In this document: piece after piece, positions 44,936 to 52,316 of the stretch
How the letters are laid out: the number at the start of each line of letters is the position of its first letter
How positions within the stretch are numbered: position 1 is the stretch's first letter
Position numbers and translations under genes: made by a program
Notes under the pieces: generated by a model
Seen by the model: the letters and a program-made list of their open reading frames with translations, nothing else
Databases searched by the model: none
Told to the model about the DNA's origin: nothing
Source of the DNA: an archaeon
GTDB taxonomy: Archaea > Nanobdellota > Nanobdellia > Pacearchaeales > GW2011-AR1
Assembly (NCBI GenBank): GCA_027343665.1
Contig: DAHWKL010000001.1
Coordinates: forward strand, 190,773 to 254,772
Length of the DNA stretch: 64,000 bases
Direction: 5' to 3'

Positions 44936-45637
44936 TTATTTTAGCATCAGTTCAAAAACAAACAGATCCGCAAAATACTTTTTCCCCACTTTATAGATTA
45001 GGATGTCTTTATTCTTTTCATACCATTCTTTGTCTGCATATACAAAATCTTTTACTGGTCCGCTGTAAAAATTAATCAATCTTGCTGAATAATTTTTTAT
45101 AATATACCTCAGACTTTTTCTGGAGTTTGACATAGTGTAAACAACAATGTACAGTCTTGTTTCTCTATGCATATACCTTTTTGCCCATGCAAGTGTCTTC
45201 ATCAACATTTCAGAACCAGTCTTACCTCCGGAATAAGAGATTACTTTCTCTTTAGTCCATTTACTTTTTATTTTTGGAGAGAGGACCTCTTGTGGAATAT
45301 TAGCAATAATCACATCAAATTTCTTTCCCTTAAAAGGGGAGAATAAATCACCCCTCCTGAAATCAACCCTAACATTATTCATTGACGCATTTTCTTTTGA
45401 TAAGATTATTGCATCTGGGAGGATATCTGTCCCACTCACAATCCCGCCTTTTTTTGCTGCAAGTATCGCAAGAAACCCGGTTCCACATCCGACATCGAGA
45501 ACACTTTCACCCTTACTTATCCTTATTGCAGTGCCGAGAGCTTTAGAGCCATGAAGTGATGGAATGAACAATTTCGGATTCGTTTTGATTTTGAGAGAAG
45601 TTCCTTGTATTTTCAAATTAAGTAAATTTGAAGACAT
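44936..45637 (-). CDS. class I SAM-dependent methyltransferase
   Basis: This 233-aa methyltransferase has motif I SVLDVGCGTGFLAILAAKKG near residue 45-64, acidic GTDILPDA, and FDVIIANIPQEV at motif IV, in the place of the NPPY motif of amino-group methylases (PrmC/HemK, RsmC types). An rRNA, protein or tRNA amino-methylase is likely, but NIPQ leaves this open. TATA GATTTAAATC near 45661 supports ATG 45637. Confidence 0.8.
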   Translation of the reverse strand: MSSNLLNLKIQGTSLKIKTNPKLFIPSLHGSKALGTAIRISKGESVLDVGCGTGFLAILAAKKGGIVSGTDILPDAIILSKENASMNNVRVDFRRGDLFSPFKGKKFDVIIANIPQEVLSPKIKSKWTKEKVISYSGGKTGSEMLMKTLAWAKRYMHRETRLYIVVYTMSNSRKSLRYIIKNYSARLINFYSGPVKDFVYADKEWYEKNKDILIYKVGKKYFADLFVFELMLK

Positions 45638-45684
45638 CCTATTTTAATATACTTCTTATGATTTAAATCTTTTTACCGAAGTCA

Positions 45685-46083
45685 TTATTTTTCTTCAGTA
45701 TAAGGGCCCGGAATAAAAAACTTCTTCTGCTGTTTGAGCATAACTTCGGGAGGCTCCATACATTCCCTGGAAATGCAGGCAAATTGTTCGCCTTCATCAG
45801 GCTGTGCAACAAGAAGTTCCGCAGATTTTCCTGAACGGACAATCCCCAAGATATATACAGGAGAATCTTCAATTGAATAAGGTTCGTCTCTCAGATACTT
45901 ATTTCCAACAATGAAATTAAAACTGGTTTTATTGTCCTGATAAGGTATCCTTATCTCATCGGTAAGTTCAAAGTTCTCAGATAGAAATCTCGTGAGATCA
46001 TGACTTGACAGATAATCTCTAATAGCCCTTTGCCGGTCTTCTTTTGCAGAAATACTTTCAAGAAGTTCATAGAGCGAGTCCAT
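45685..46083 (-). CDS. unknown protein, 132 aa
   Basis: This soluble acidic protein (MDSLYELLESISAKED opening) has two cysteines in FACISRECMEPPE. I do not recognise it. It lies 47 bases from the methyltransferase start on the same strand and could share its transcript or have its own weak promoter near 46110. Confidence 0.6.
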   Translation of the reverse strand: MDSLYELLESISAKEDRQRAIRDYLSSHDLTRFLSENFELTDEIRIPYQDNKTSFNFIVGNKYLRDEPYSIEDSPVYILGIVRSGKSAELLVAQPDEGEQFACISRECMEPPEVMLKQQKKFFIPGPYTEEK

Positions 46084-46130
46084 TAAAAATGCTGCCTATG
46101 AAGGTTTTTATCTTTTATTGCTCTTTAAGA

Positions 46131-46586
46131 TCATAATTGGGATTCAAATTCATTTCTTTGCTTATGAAGTTCTACAAGTATGCCGAAATCTTCCTCGCTT
46201 ATCTGCTCAGTATCATTGGGAATCCCTTCAAGATTCGAGACTGCTTTTTTCCAAGCATCATAATCACTGTCATTTATCGCTTCCAGGATGGCGCCTTCAT
46301 CAACAGAATTGGATATGGGTTCCGGAGAAATACTGAAAGTTTTTTCCCTGAATTCCCTGTTCAATTCCTCGAAATAATCGAAGTTCTTAGTAACAGCAAT
46401 GTTATTCGCTTTTATGAAATCTCCAGGCTTGCTTGTCACAGGCTTCACACTTTCGATGTGCTGGACAGGCAAAGATCCTGAACTGCTTCCTGTCGGAAGA
46501 GCAATTGCACCTCCGCTCACAAGAATCATGCCAAGAGCAAGCGCAGAGAGAATTTTCTTCCCCCTATTTTTATTTTTTCTGTGCAT
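46131..46586 (-). CDS. secreted or membrane-tethered unknown protein
   Basis: This 151-aa protein starts with a classic export signal: MHRKNKNRGKK followed by ILSALALGMILVSGGAIA. A serine/glycine linker and an acidic helical domain follow. GGAGTGA precedes the ATG, so it uses a ribosome-binding site rather than a leaderless start. No domain is recognised. Confidence 0.7.
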   Translation of the reverse strand: MHRKNKNRGKKILSALALGMILVSGGAIALPTGSSSGSLPVQHIESVKPVTSKPGDFIKANNIAVTKNFDYFEELNREFREKTFSISPEPISNSVDEGAILEAINDSDYDAWKKAVSNLEGIPNDTEQISEEDFGILVELHKQRNEFESQL

Positions 46587-46616
46587 TTTTTCACTCCTTA
46601 TTTTATCCGAGAAATC

Positions 46617-46700
46617 TTTTCTTTAAAAGAAAAATGGAACGAAAATACCTACCGATTTTTAAAGGGGTTATTTTCTTTAAAACCCCGATGGAATCAAAAT
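46617..46700. repeat. imperfect 30-base direct repeat in a divergent promoter region
   Basis: Copies at 46617-46646 and 46671-46700 share TTTTCTTTAAAA and then ATGGAA..AAAAT (23 of 30 positions), 54 bases apart. The second copy also forms a GGGGTT/AACCCC hairpin at about 46664-46685. They lie between the divergent secreted protein and the seven-helix membrane protein and might be paired operators. Confidence 0.4.
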
Positions 46701-46738
46701 CCATATAGATATTTAAAGACAAAACAACTGAACTTTAC

Positions 46739-47425
46739 ATGCCTGCATTAGAGCAAATATTGTTCCCGAATACCTTTGGAATGGAGCTTACTTATTCATT
46801 TGTTATTATCTTTTGCAGCCTCATGATCTATTTCAGCACTAAAAAGATGTATGATATAAGCAAGCACACAGGAATAAAATATTTCAGGGATTCTTTTCTG
46901 TTTTTCGCGATAGCTTACTTTTTCAAATCTTTCATAGATTTTCTGCTCCTTCTCCTCGGACTCCATGAAGTTTTGGAATTTGACTCGTTCTCGATAGGAA
47001 TACTCACTCTTTTCATATTCATGTACGCGAGCACGATGGCAATTTTCTATCTCTTTTACAGTGTTATGTGGAAAAATTTCAAAGAAAAAAATTTTGTCGT
47101 TCCAATCGTCCATATTTTTGTCCTGATAATATCGGCTGTTCTTATAGAAACAAGATATGTCGCTTTCCTCCTGATTTTACAAATCATGATCTTCGGGTTT
47201 ATTACCCTGTATAATTATATTGTTCTTAGGAAGTCCAAGAACAAGAAAAAAGTCGGGCCTCTTTATGCAGTTTATCTTTTCCTTTTTGCATTCTGGATAC
47301 TGAACCTCATTGATCTCCTCATTGAAGGATTCGACCCGGTTCTCGAACTCGTTGTCTCAATGGTCTCAATAGGCCTTTTCCTTATCATATCATATAAAGT
47401 AATGAGAAGCATGGGTCCCGATTAA
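46739..47425 (+). CDS. integral membrane protein, about seven helices
   Basis: This 228-aa protein has about seven hydrophobic helices with short loops and positive stretches on one side (RKSKNKKKVG), reminiscent of small archaeal seven-helix sensor-like proteins, though I cannot assign a family. The stop is one base before the ATG of a winged-helix regulator, suggesting that the pair acts as a membrane sensor and DNA-binding partner (inference). TATTTAAAG at about 46709 supports the start. Confidence 0.75.
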   Translation: MPALEQILFPNTFGMELTYSFVIIFCSLMIYFSTKKMYDISKHTGIKYFRDSFLFFAIAYFFKSFIDFLLLLLGLHEVLEFDSFSIGILTLFIFMYASTMAIFYLFYSVMWKNFKEKNFVVPIVHIFVLIISAVLIETRYVAFLLILQIMIFGFITLYNYIVLRKSKNKKKVGPLYAVYLFLFAFWILNLIDLLIEGFDPVLELVVSMVSIGLFLIISYKVMRSMGPD

Positions 47426-47426
47426 A

Positions 47427-47699
47427 ATGGTAAAGCGAGACAAATTAGAAATAATAAGGGATATCCTTAGAATAATCAAGGATAATCACGGCCACATAAA
47501 AATGACCCCTCTTTTGAGAAAATCTAATCTTTCATCAAAAAGATTCGCAGATTACAGAGCTGAACTTCTAAGGCGTGAACTAATACAGGAAATAGAGGAC
47601 AAAAAGCTTGGCCGTCAGATTCTTATCACTCCAAAAGGTATGGAATTCCTTGAAAAATACAGGACAATAGTGAATTTTGTCAGCGAATTCGATCTGTAA
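47427..47699 (+). CDS. winged helix-turn-helix regulator (HTH_45-like)
   Basis: This 90-aa DNA-binding protein resembles archaeal winged-helix proteins: LEIIRDILRIIKDN first helix, TPLLRKSNLSSKRFADY recognition region, and LITPKGMEFLEKY wing and last helix. It starts one base after the membrane protein stop and must be co-expressed with it. No cysteine or ligand domain is present, so any signal would come from a partner. Confidence 0.8.
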   Translation: MVKRDKLEIIRDILRIIKDNHGHIKMTPLLRKSNLSSKRFADYRAELLRRELIQEIEDKKLGRQILITPKGMEFLEKYRTIVNFVSEFDL

Positions 47700-47745
47700 G
47701 CCATGAGCCACATACTTTTTTATATTAACATTTCCATAACAGATA

Positions 47746-48201
47746 ATGGAAGCAGATAAAGTCAGTCTCATTCAGGCTAAGTTCAAAATTGTAAGTCCTA
47801 ATTATGAAACAAAATTAATTAAGCATTTTGGATTGTTCGTGGGGGAAGGAAATCATATGAATATTAATGTCATCCCCTATTCAAATCTGAAAGTAACAGC
47901 TCTGGATGACAGCCCTATAAAAGAGATTGAATTTTACGGTGTGACCCCCTCACTTCAAAAAGGAGACATGATAAATGCCTATATTTATGTGAACATGAGA
48001 AATTCTTACGAATCTTACATCATAGACCCGGCATCAGAGTTAGTTCCGGGGATATCTCCTAAGATAAAAAAGGAAACTTTCAAAATTCCTCCTATGGAAA
48101 GGGGACTAGCTTCCAAGATCGAAAAATTGAACGAAGTAGGGTTTGTTCTTGCTACTTATGAAGGACTCGAAAAAGATGTTGCCAGGAGATTATTCCAATA
48201 A
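47746..48201 (+). CDS. unknown protein, 151 aa
   Basis: This soluble alpha/beta protein (MEADKVSLIQAKFKIVS opening, KGDMINAYIYVNM in the middle) is not recognised. TTTTTTATATT at about 47717 gives a leaderless start. It converges on nreA with a 20-base gap. Confidence 0.6.
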   Translation: MEADKVSLIQAKFKIVSPNYETKLIKHFGLFVGEGNHMNINVIPYSNLKVTALDDSPIKEIEFYGVTPSLQKGDMINAYIYVNMRNSYESYIIDPASELVPGISPKIKKETFKIPPMERGLASKIEKLNEVGFVLATYEGLEKDVARRLFQ

Positions 48202-48221
48202 TTTATCTCCAATGAATTTTA

Positions 48222-49427
48222 TCAGAACCACTGATTGAGATTTCTCTGCGTTCCGTAAAGGCGCAGGAGGGTGCTCCTTTCGTAGATTATTTTTGGATCA
48301 AAATCATATTTCTCCTTTGAAATCTTCATGGCGTCTCCAAGAAGTTCCTCTTTGGATTCGAATCTCATAGCTTCGGCACCAAGAGATTTCCTGACGCTTT
48401 CTCTCACAACCCAAACACCAAGGCCTGCCCAATAACTGGGAGTCTCAAGTCGTATAACTAAAACCCCTGCCTGACGTTTTATCGAATCCAAATATTCTAA
48501 GAGGGGAAGTCTCGTCGCGTAATACCCGCCCCCGCAGTTTGAGGCATAAGCAGTTCTCCCATTATAACCTTCGGAATCAGTCGAGGCTTTCATGTCTTTT
48601 CCTGGATTCCAGCTTGATCCCGGGTAATATAACTCAAAAAGTTCATAACTCCATACATTAGGAAACAAAAAAATGAGATACTGGTTCCCCAAATATTCAC
48701 CTGAGAAAAATTCATAGTTCTCTATCCACTGATAAGACCTGACTTTTTTCAGCAATTCTTTCGCGATGATGTCATCTGTCGCAGTTATGCTCCATCTTGT
48801 AGGAACCATCTTTTTGTCTTTTTTCAGGCCAAGAACACCAACACTCAAAATTTTTGAAAGGCTGTATTCATTTATTCCGGATGAGTACAGAAAGTTTATA
48901 CCTTCATTCGCTTTCACTTCATCATTCATAGCCCTGTCAACTTTTGTGTCTATTTTTACATCTTCATAAATTTTCACATCCTTGAGCTCAGCCCTCATGC
49001 CGTTGGGTGTAAGGATCCTGTCGGGATTGCTTCCCACATTAACTCCTGATTTGAGCTCGATCTCGACGCTTACAGGTCTTTGGGAAAGCGCTATTTCCTT
49101 CGAAATTTCCGTAAATCTCTTGTTCAACCTGGAATCAGTGACCTGAGAAGTGAATCTTGAGTTAAGAAGGTTCTCCCTCAATTTCAGGACATCTGTGATT
49201 GAAAGCTCATCTTTCGCCCAATTTTTCGGATCATCAAAAACGCTGGCGTCATCAACCTTCTCGACGGGCGAAAGTATCCCGACATTCACGAGAGGATATT
49301 TGAGACCAGAACCTATAAATACGCTCGGCGGACTCGCCCCGTCAAACTTCGACAAACTCCTGAAATCCCTTGCCTTGAAATTAAGCTTTGAAAGTTTTTC
49401 GACAGTTCCGAATTTTACCTCTTCCAT
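48222..49427 (-). CDS. nreA: NreA-like archaeal DNA repair protein with PIP box
   Basis: This 401-aa protein matches the archaeal Nre family (COG1602): PPSVFIGSGLKYPLVNVG, SNPDRILTPNGMRAELKD, VPTRWSITATDDI, NQYLIFLFPNVWSYELFE and ETPSYWAGLGVWVVRE. Nre proteins protect against DNA damage together with the sliding clamp. The last residues QRNLNQWF (394-401) fit the PCNA-interacting motif Q-xx-L-xx-aromatic-aromatic. An N-terminal zinc finger seen in some homologs is missing. It follows radB on the same strand, a sensible repair pair. Confidence 0.85.
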   Translation of the reverse strand: MEEVKFGTVEKLSKLNFKARDFRSLSKFDGASPPSVFIGSGLKYPLVNVGILSPVEKVDDASVFDDPKNWAKDELSITDVLKLRENLLNSRFTSQVTDSRLNKRFTEISKEIALSQRPVSVEIELKSGVNVGSNPDRILTPNGMRAELKDVKIYEDVKIDTKVDRAMNDEVKANEGINFLYSSGINEYSLSKILSVGVLGLKKDKKMVPTRWSITATDDIIAKELLKKVRSYQWIENYEFFSGEYLGNQYLIFLFPNVWSYELFELYYPGSSWNPGKDMKASTDSEGYNGRTAYASNCGGGYYATRLPLLEYLDSIKRQAGVLVIRLETPSYWAGLGVWVVRESVRKSLGAEAMRFESKEELLGDAMKISKEKYDFDPKIIYERSTLLRLYGTQRNLNQWF

Positions 49428-49491
49428 TTTGAAAGAAGGAAATTTAGATTTATATTCTTTAGGAACTATTGCAGGATGTCAATACCCTGAT

Positions 49492-50226
49492 TCAAAACAA
49501 CCCTTTCTTGAAAATTCCTTCATTTCTTATCTCAAAGCTGAGATCTCTCTCTTTCAGGCTCCTGTGCTTCAGAAGCACAGCTTTTCTTGAATGGTTGTTT
49601 TTGAGTTCGATTATACATTTGCTCCAATATTTGAACAAATCCCCCCCGACAATGTTCATCTCTTTCTCAACGCCACTTTTCATCTCCTCAAAAGAAAGGA
49701 AATTTCCATAAACTTGGTTTGTTATTATGACTGGGATTTTCTCTTTTCTTGAAATTTCCACAAGCATCCTCATTTGTCTTGCTACATCCCTGTTCACCTC
49801 TTTTACTTTATCCTCATCATCCCCTTCAACCGCATCGCCAAGTTCGAGCCTGTAAAGCATAGCCATAGAATCAACGACTATCAGACCGACATCCTCTTTC
49901 TTCACATTTTCAAGAAGCTTTGAGAAACATTTTTTCTGCTCCTGAAAATTAGTCGGATTCAGTATGAGGATATTACTCAATATTCTTTCGGAATTTTCAT
50001 TTCCTACAATCTGTTTCACACGCTCAACTGAAAAACCACCTTCACTATCCACAAAAATCACTTTTTTCTCCCTTGCCTGAGAGCATGCAGCAAGTATGGA
50101 GAAATTGCTTTTTCCGGATCCCGGAGGACCGACAATCATGGTCACTATGCCTTTTTCATAGCCCCCTCCAAGCCAGTCATTCAGGTCAAAACTTCCCGTT
50201 GAAATCTTCTCGTCAGAGCCTTCCAT
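49492..50226 (-). CDS. radB: RadB recombinase paralog
   Basis: This 244-aa RecA/RadA-fold ATPase has Walker A VGPPGSGKSNFSI near residue 33, Walker B VGLIVVDSMAMLYR near 118, and ITNQVYG. The RadA N-terminal domain is absent, the definition of RadB, a mediator that helps RadA. ATG 50226 is preferred to a TTG one codon upstream. It lies 64 bases upstream of nreA, which has its own TATA, so the two may be separately or jointly expressed. Confidence 0.9.
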   Translation of the reverse strand: MEGSDEKISTGSFDLNDWLGGGYEKGIVTMIVGPPGSGKSNFSILAACSQAREKKVIFVDSEGGFSVERVKQIVGNENSERILSNILILNPTNFQEQKKCFSKLLENVKKEDVGLIVVDSMAMLYRLELGDAVEGDDEDKVKEVNRDVARQMRMLVEISRKEKIPVIITNQVYGNFLSFEEMKSGVEKEMNIVGGDLFKYWSKCIIELKNNHSRKAVLLKHRSLKERDLSFEIRNEGIFKKGLF

Positions 50227-50359
50227 CAAAGAAAAAGAAGTGCATAATTAATAAGGGTTTATGTGATTAATCCCATATAGAAATGATTTTAAAGCGACCT
50301 GCTAAGTCTAGATTACAAGACAGACCCCAGTATAATTCTGAGCAACGTTTTGCCGAGAC

Positions 50360-50680
50360 ATGATAGAAAAAATAATAAAAAAACTTGATGAATCTCAAAA
50401 AAGGAAAACCGAACTTGTGAGTTCTATGATAATAAATAATTCCATAGAACCCTATATGATGTCATCACTCGAGCTTGGAAATATAACAAAAGGGAAGTTT
50501 AAAGATCCGGATAAGGAAAAAAGATATTCTCAGACACTTGAGATAATAAAAAATAATTTAGGTTATCTTCCTGATTTTTATTCAATTGAGAGCCAAAATG
50601 TGATCCCGAGCGGATGGCTGAATCTATCAATACATCCCGTAAACTTTTTCAGAAGGAAAAAATCATTTTTCAAAGAATAA
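50360..50680 (+). CDS. unknown protein, 106 aa
   Basis: This 106-aa basic protein starts with an amphipathic helix (MIEKIIKKLDESQKRK). No domain is recognised. AGTATAATT at about 50329 gives a leaderless start. It converges on rpoL with a five-base gap. Confidence 0.6.
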   Translation: MIEKIIKKLDESQKRKTELVSSMIINNSIEPYMMSSLELGNITKGKFKDPDKEKRYSQTLEIIKNNLGYLPDFYSIESQNVIPSGWLNLSIHPVNFFRRKKSFFKE

Positions 50681-50685
50681 AAGGA

Positions 50686-50949
50686 TTACTTAGCTTTCTT
50701 GAAATCTTCCTCGACTTTCTCAAGGTCTTTCACTATTTCCTCAACTGCCTTGTCTATAGCAGCTTTGACATCTTTTCCTTTTGTTTTCACAAGAAGGACA
50801 GGATTCATTGTAGCATGCTCTTTTTTCCACGCTGCGAAAGTCACAGCAGAATCCTTGTTGAGGTAAACTCTCAGGATTTCAGGGAATGTCAAATCATCAA
50901 ACTCAACTTCAATCTCATTTTTCTCTCTCTTAAGGACTTTAAGTTCCAT
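50686..50949 (-). CDS. rpoL: DNA-directed RNA polymerase subunit L
   Basis: This 87-aa Rpb11/AC19 homolog pairs with subunit D to nucleate polymerase assembly. MELKVLKREKNEIEVEFDD, LRVYLNKDSAVTFAAWKKEH and PVLLVKTKG are the family pattern, ending in a charged helix. It stands apart from the main polymerase cluster, as is common. Its TATA (minus strand, about 50971-50978) lies just 15 bases from the inverted repeat of an inserted element. Confidence 0.93.
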   Translation of the reverse strand: MELKVLKREKNEIEVEFDDLTFPEILRVYLNKDSAVTFAAWKKEHATMNPVLLVKTKGKDVKAAIDKAVEEIVKDLEKVEEDFKKAK

Positions 50950-50992
50950 ATGTTAAAATCATAAAATGAATTTATAAAGGTTTGGATAGGGA

Positions 50993-51016
50993 TATATTGT
51001 TAAGTTAAAGGGACTT
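50993..51016. repeat. left terminal inverted repeat
   Basis: 24 bases, starting TATATTGTTAAG and ending AAAGGGACTT, identical to the reverse complement of 51772-51795. Confidence 0.85.
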
Positions 51017-51062
51017 TTTTAATTTAGAAAAACATAAAAGGTAGCGAAACTTGTTTATTTTG

Positions 51063-51395
51063 ATGACTGAAGCGAAAATTGAATTTGCAAAAAGTTATTT
51101 TAATTTAGCGGAGATTTTTATAATTTTAGCAGGGTTTAGCTTTGCTTTAGCAGGAATTTTTTATAATGGTTCTATTGAAACATTAAATACAGGAATACAA
51201 GTGATAAATCAAATTGGTCAAAATCCTCAATTCCCAATTTCTGTTTATACAAACATGTCAAAAACTTTCCAAGATAAAAGTGACTCCCAAAAAGCATTAT
51301 ATCAATTTTGTCTATATTTTGGAATTTTGTTAATTCTTTTTTCCTTTATATCTTGGTTTAAGGGAAGGAAGAAAATAAAAAAATTAATGACTTAA
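51063..51395 (+). CDS. small membrane protein carried inside the element
   Basis: This 110-aa protein has two membrane helices (IFIILAGFSFALAGIFY near residue 18 and FCLYFGILLILFSFISWF near 85) around a hydrophilic loop, and a basic C terminus. ATG 51063 is chosen over a TTG four codons upstream. It is AT-richer than its neighbours. Lying between the inverted repeats, it may be a passenger gene. Its end overlaps the antisense transposase remnant by 12 bases. Function unknown. Confidence 0.6.
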   Translation: MTEAKIEFAKSYFNLAEIFIILAGFSFALAGIFYNGSIETLNTGIQVINQIGQNPQFPISVYTNMSKTFQDKSDSQKALYQFCLYFGILLILFSFISWFKGRKKIKKLMT

Positions 51396-51641
51396 ATTAA
51401 TTAATTCCAACCACTTATTTTTATCATTCAGTTTCAGGTCTGTGGCGATTTCATAAGGACAGCATTTTATTGTTTAATGTTTCTTTATGAAATTGTAATA
51501 AATCTTATAACCTTTCATAATTGCATTTGCCGAAGAAATAGAGCCGTGAAATCCACGCATAGTTTTTGTTCTTGCTCTTATGTTGTTATGCAACCTTTCA
51601 ATAGGATAATTAAAACCCTCGTCCTTAATCGCCAACCGCAA
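51384..51641 (-). pseudogene. transposase C-terminal remnant (DDE, IS6/IS240-like)
   Basis: Reading the minus strand gives DEGFNYPIERLHNNIRART, then KTMRGFHGS and YKIYYNFIKKH, the conserved end of DDE transposases of the IS6/IS240 kind, with the catalytic glutamate in IERLH. An in-frame TAA at 51474-51476 interrupts it where family members continue; after it the frame resumes with YEIATDLKLNDKNKWLELI to a final stop. The N-terminal two thirds of the gene are absent. It is clearly a dead copy. Confidence 0.8.
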
Positions 51642-51754
51642 CAGACATATTAATTTTCAAAACTGGAAAGACCAATTTAGTCTTAGAAAAAAATGATATA
51701 AATATAGATGTTTTAATTTCTGTTTTGAATAATTTAAGAGAAAAGAAAAAATAA
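51641..51754 (+). pseudogene. 3' fragment of an unidentified gene
   Basis: A plus-strand reading frame of 37 codons with no start, TDILIFKTGKTNLVLEK and then VLISVLNNLREKKK, ends at TAA 51752-51754. It abuts the transposase remnant at 51641, as if a gene end had been trapped or truncated by rearrangement inside the element. The parent gene is not recognised. Confidence 0.4.
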
Positions 51755-51771
51755 ATTTTTTTATATTAATG

Positions 51772-51795
51772 AAGTCCCTTTAACTTAACAATATA
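51772..51795. repeat. right terminal inverted repeat
   Basis: 24 bases, AAGTCCCTTTAACTTAAC then AATATA, the exact reverse complement of 50993-51016. Confidence 0.85.
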
Positions 51796-51814
51796 GGATA
51801 GAGGAAATCTTTCA

Positions 51815-52315
51815 TTAAATAGTCAATTCTTCTTTCATTAAAGTCATTATATGTGTTTTAATAAAACCCAATTCGGTCAAATCAGTTAAAAAATTTGATT
51901 CGTTAACCTTCTTCTCATTTAAAATTAATTTTACAAGTAGACCTAACTTAAGTTCAATTGCGTCAAATTTAGCCAGAGTTTCCAACATATCTTTTTTAAA
52001 ATCTAAAAAATCTTCACCAAATTTAATTTTATCTTTTAAAATTTCATTATCAATCCTTGTGAGAATTTGTTTTTTGTCATAATCTTTTCTATGAAAAATT
52101 ATCTGATATAAATCCTCCCAATGATCTAATTTTTTGTTTAGAGCCTTTACAACCCTCATAAACTCTTCCCTTTTCCAAGTTAAAATTAATTCCCTTTTTC
52201 GATATTCTAACCTATTCTTATGAGTAAGATAATTAGAAATTATTGTCCCTATAGAAGTTACCAAAATCCCTACTACAAAAAAATACCCTGCTAAGATTAT
52301 CTCATTACTATCCAT
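51815..52315 (-). CDS. membrane-anchored coiled protein downstream of srp54
   Basis: This 166-aa protein has one N-terminal membrane helix (IILAGYFFVVGILVTSIGTI) followed by a long charged helical cytoplasmic part. Its ATG is one base after the srp54 stop, so it is co-transcribed with srp54. The right end of the mobile element lies 19 bases beyond its stop. No family recognised; a membrane link to the targeting machinery is only a guess from position. Confidence 0.65.
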   Translation of the reverse strand: MDSNEIILAGYFFVVGILVTSIGTIISNYLTHKNRLEYRKRELILTWKREEFMRVVKALNKKLDHWEDLYQIIFHRKDYDKKQILTRIDNEILKDKIKFGEDFLDFKKDMLETLAKFDAIELKLGLLVKLILNEKKVNESNFLTDLTELGFIKTHIMTLMKEELTI

Positions 52316-52316
52316 C

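Larger units (their letters stand above)
50993..51795. mobile_element. decayed IS-like element with perfect inverted repeats
   Basis: The 24 bases at 50993-51016 are the exact reverse complement of 51772-51795. Immediately outside lie GGATAGGGA (left) and GGATAGAGG (right), a degenerate direct repeat (7 of 9) as expected for an old target-site duplication. Inside are a 110-aa membrane-protein gene, the C-terminal remnant of a DDE transposase on the minus strand, and a short fragment of another reading frame. The element is 803 bases and cannot encode its own transposase, so it would need help in trans. It sits upstream of rpoL. Confidence 0.75.
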
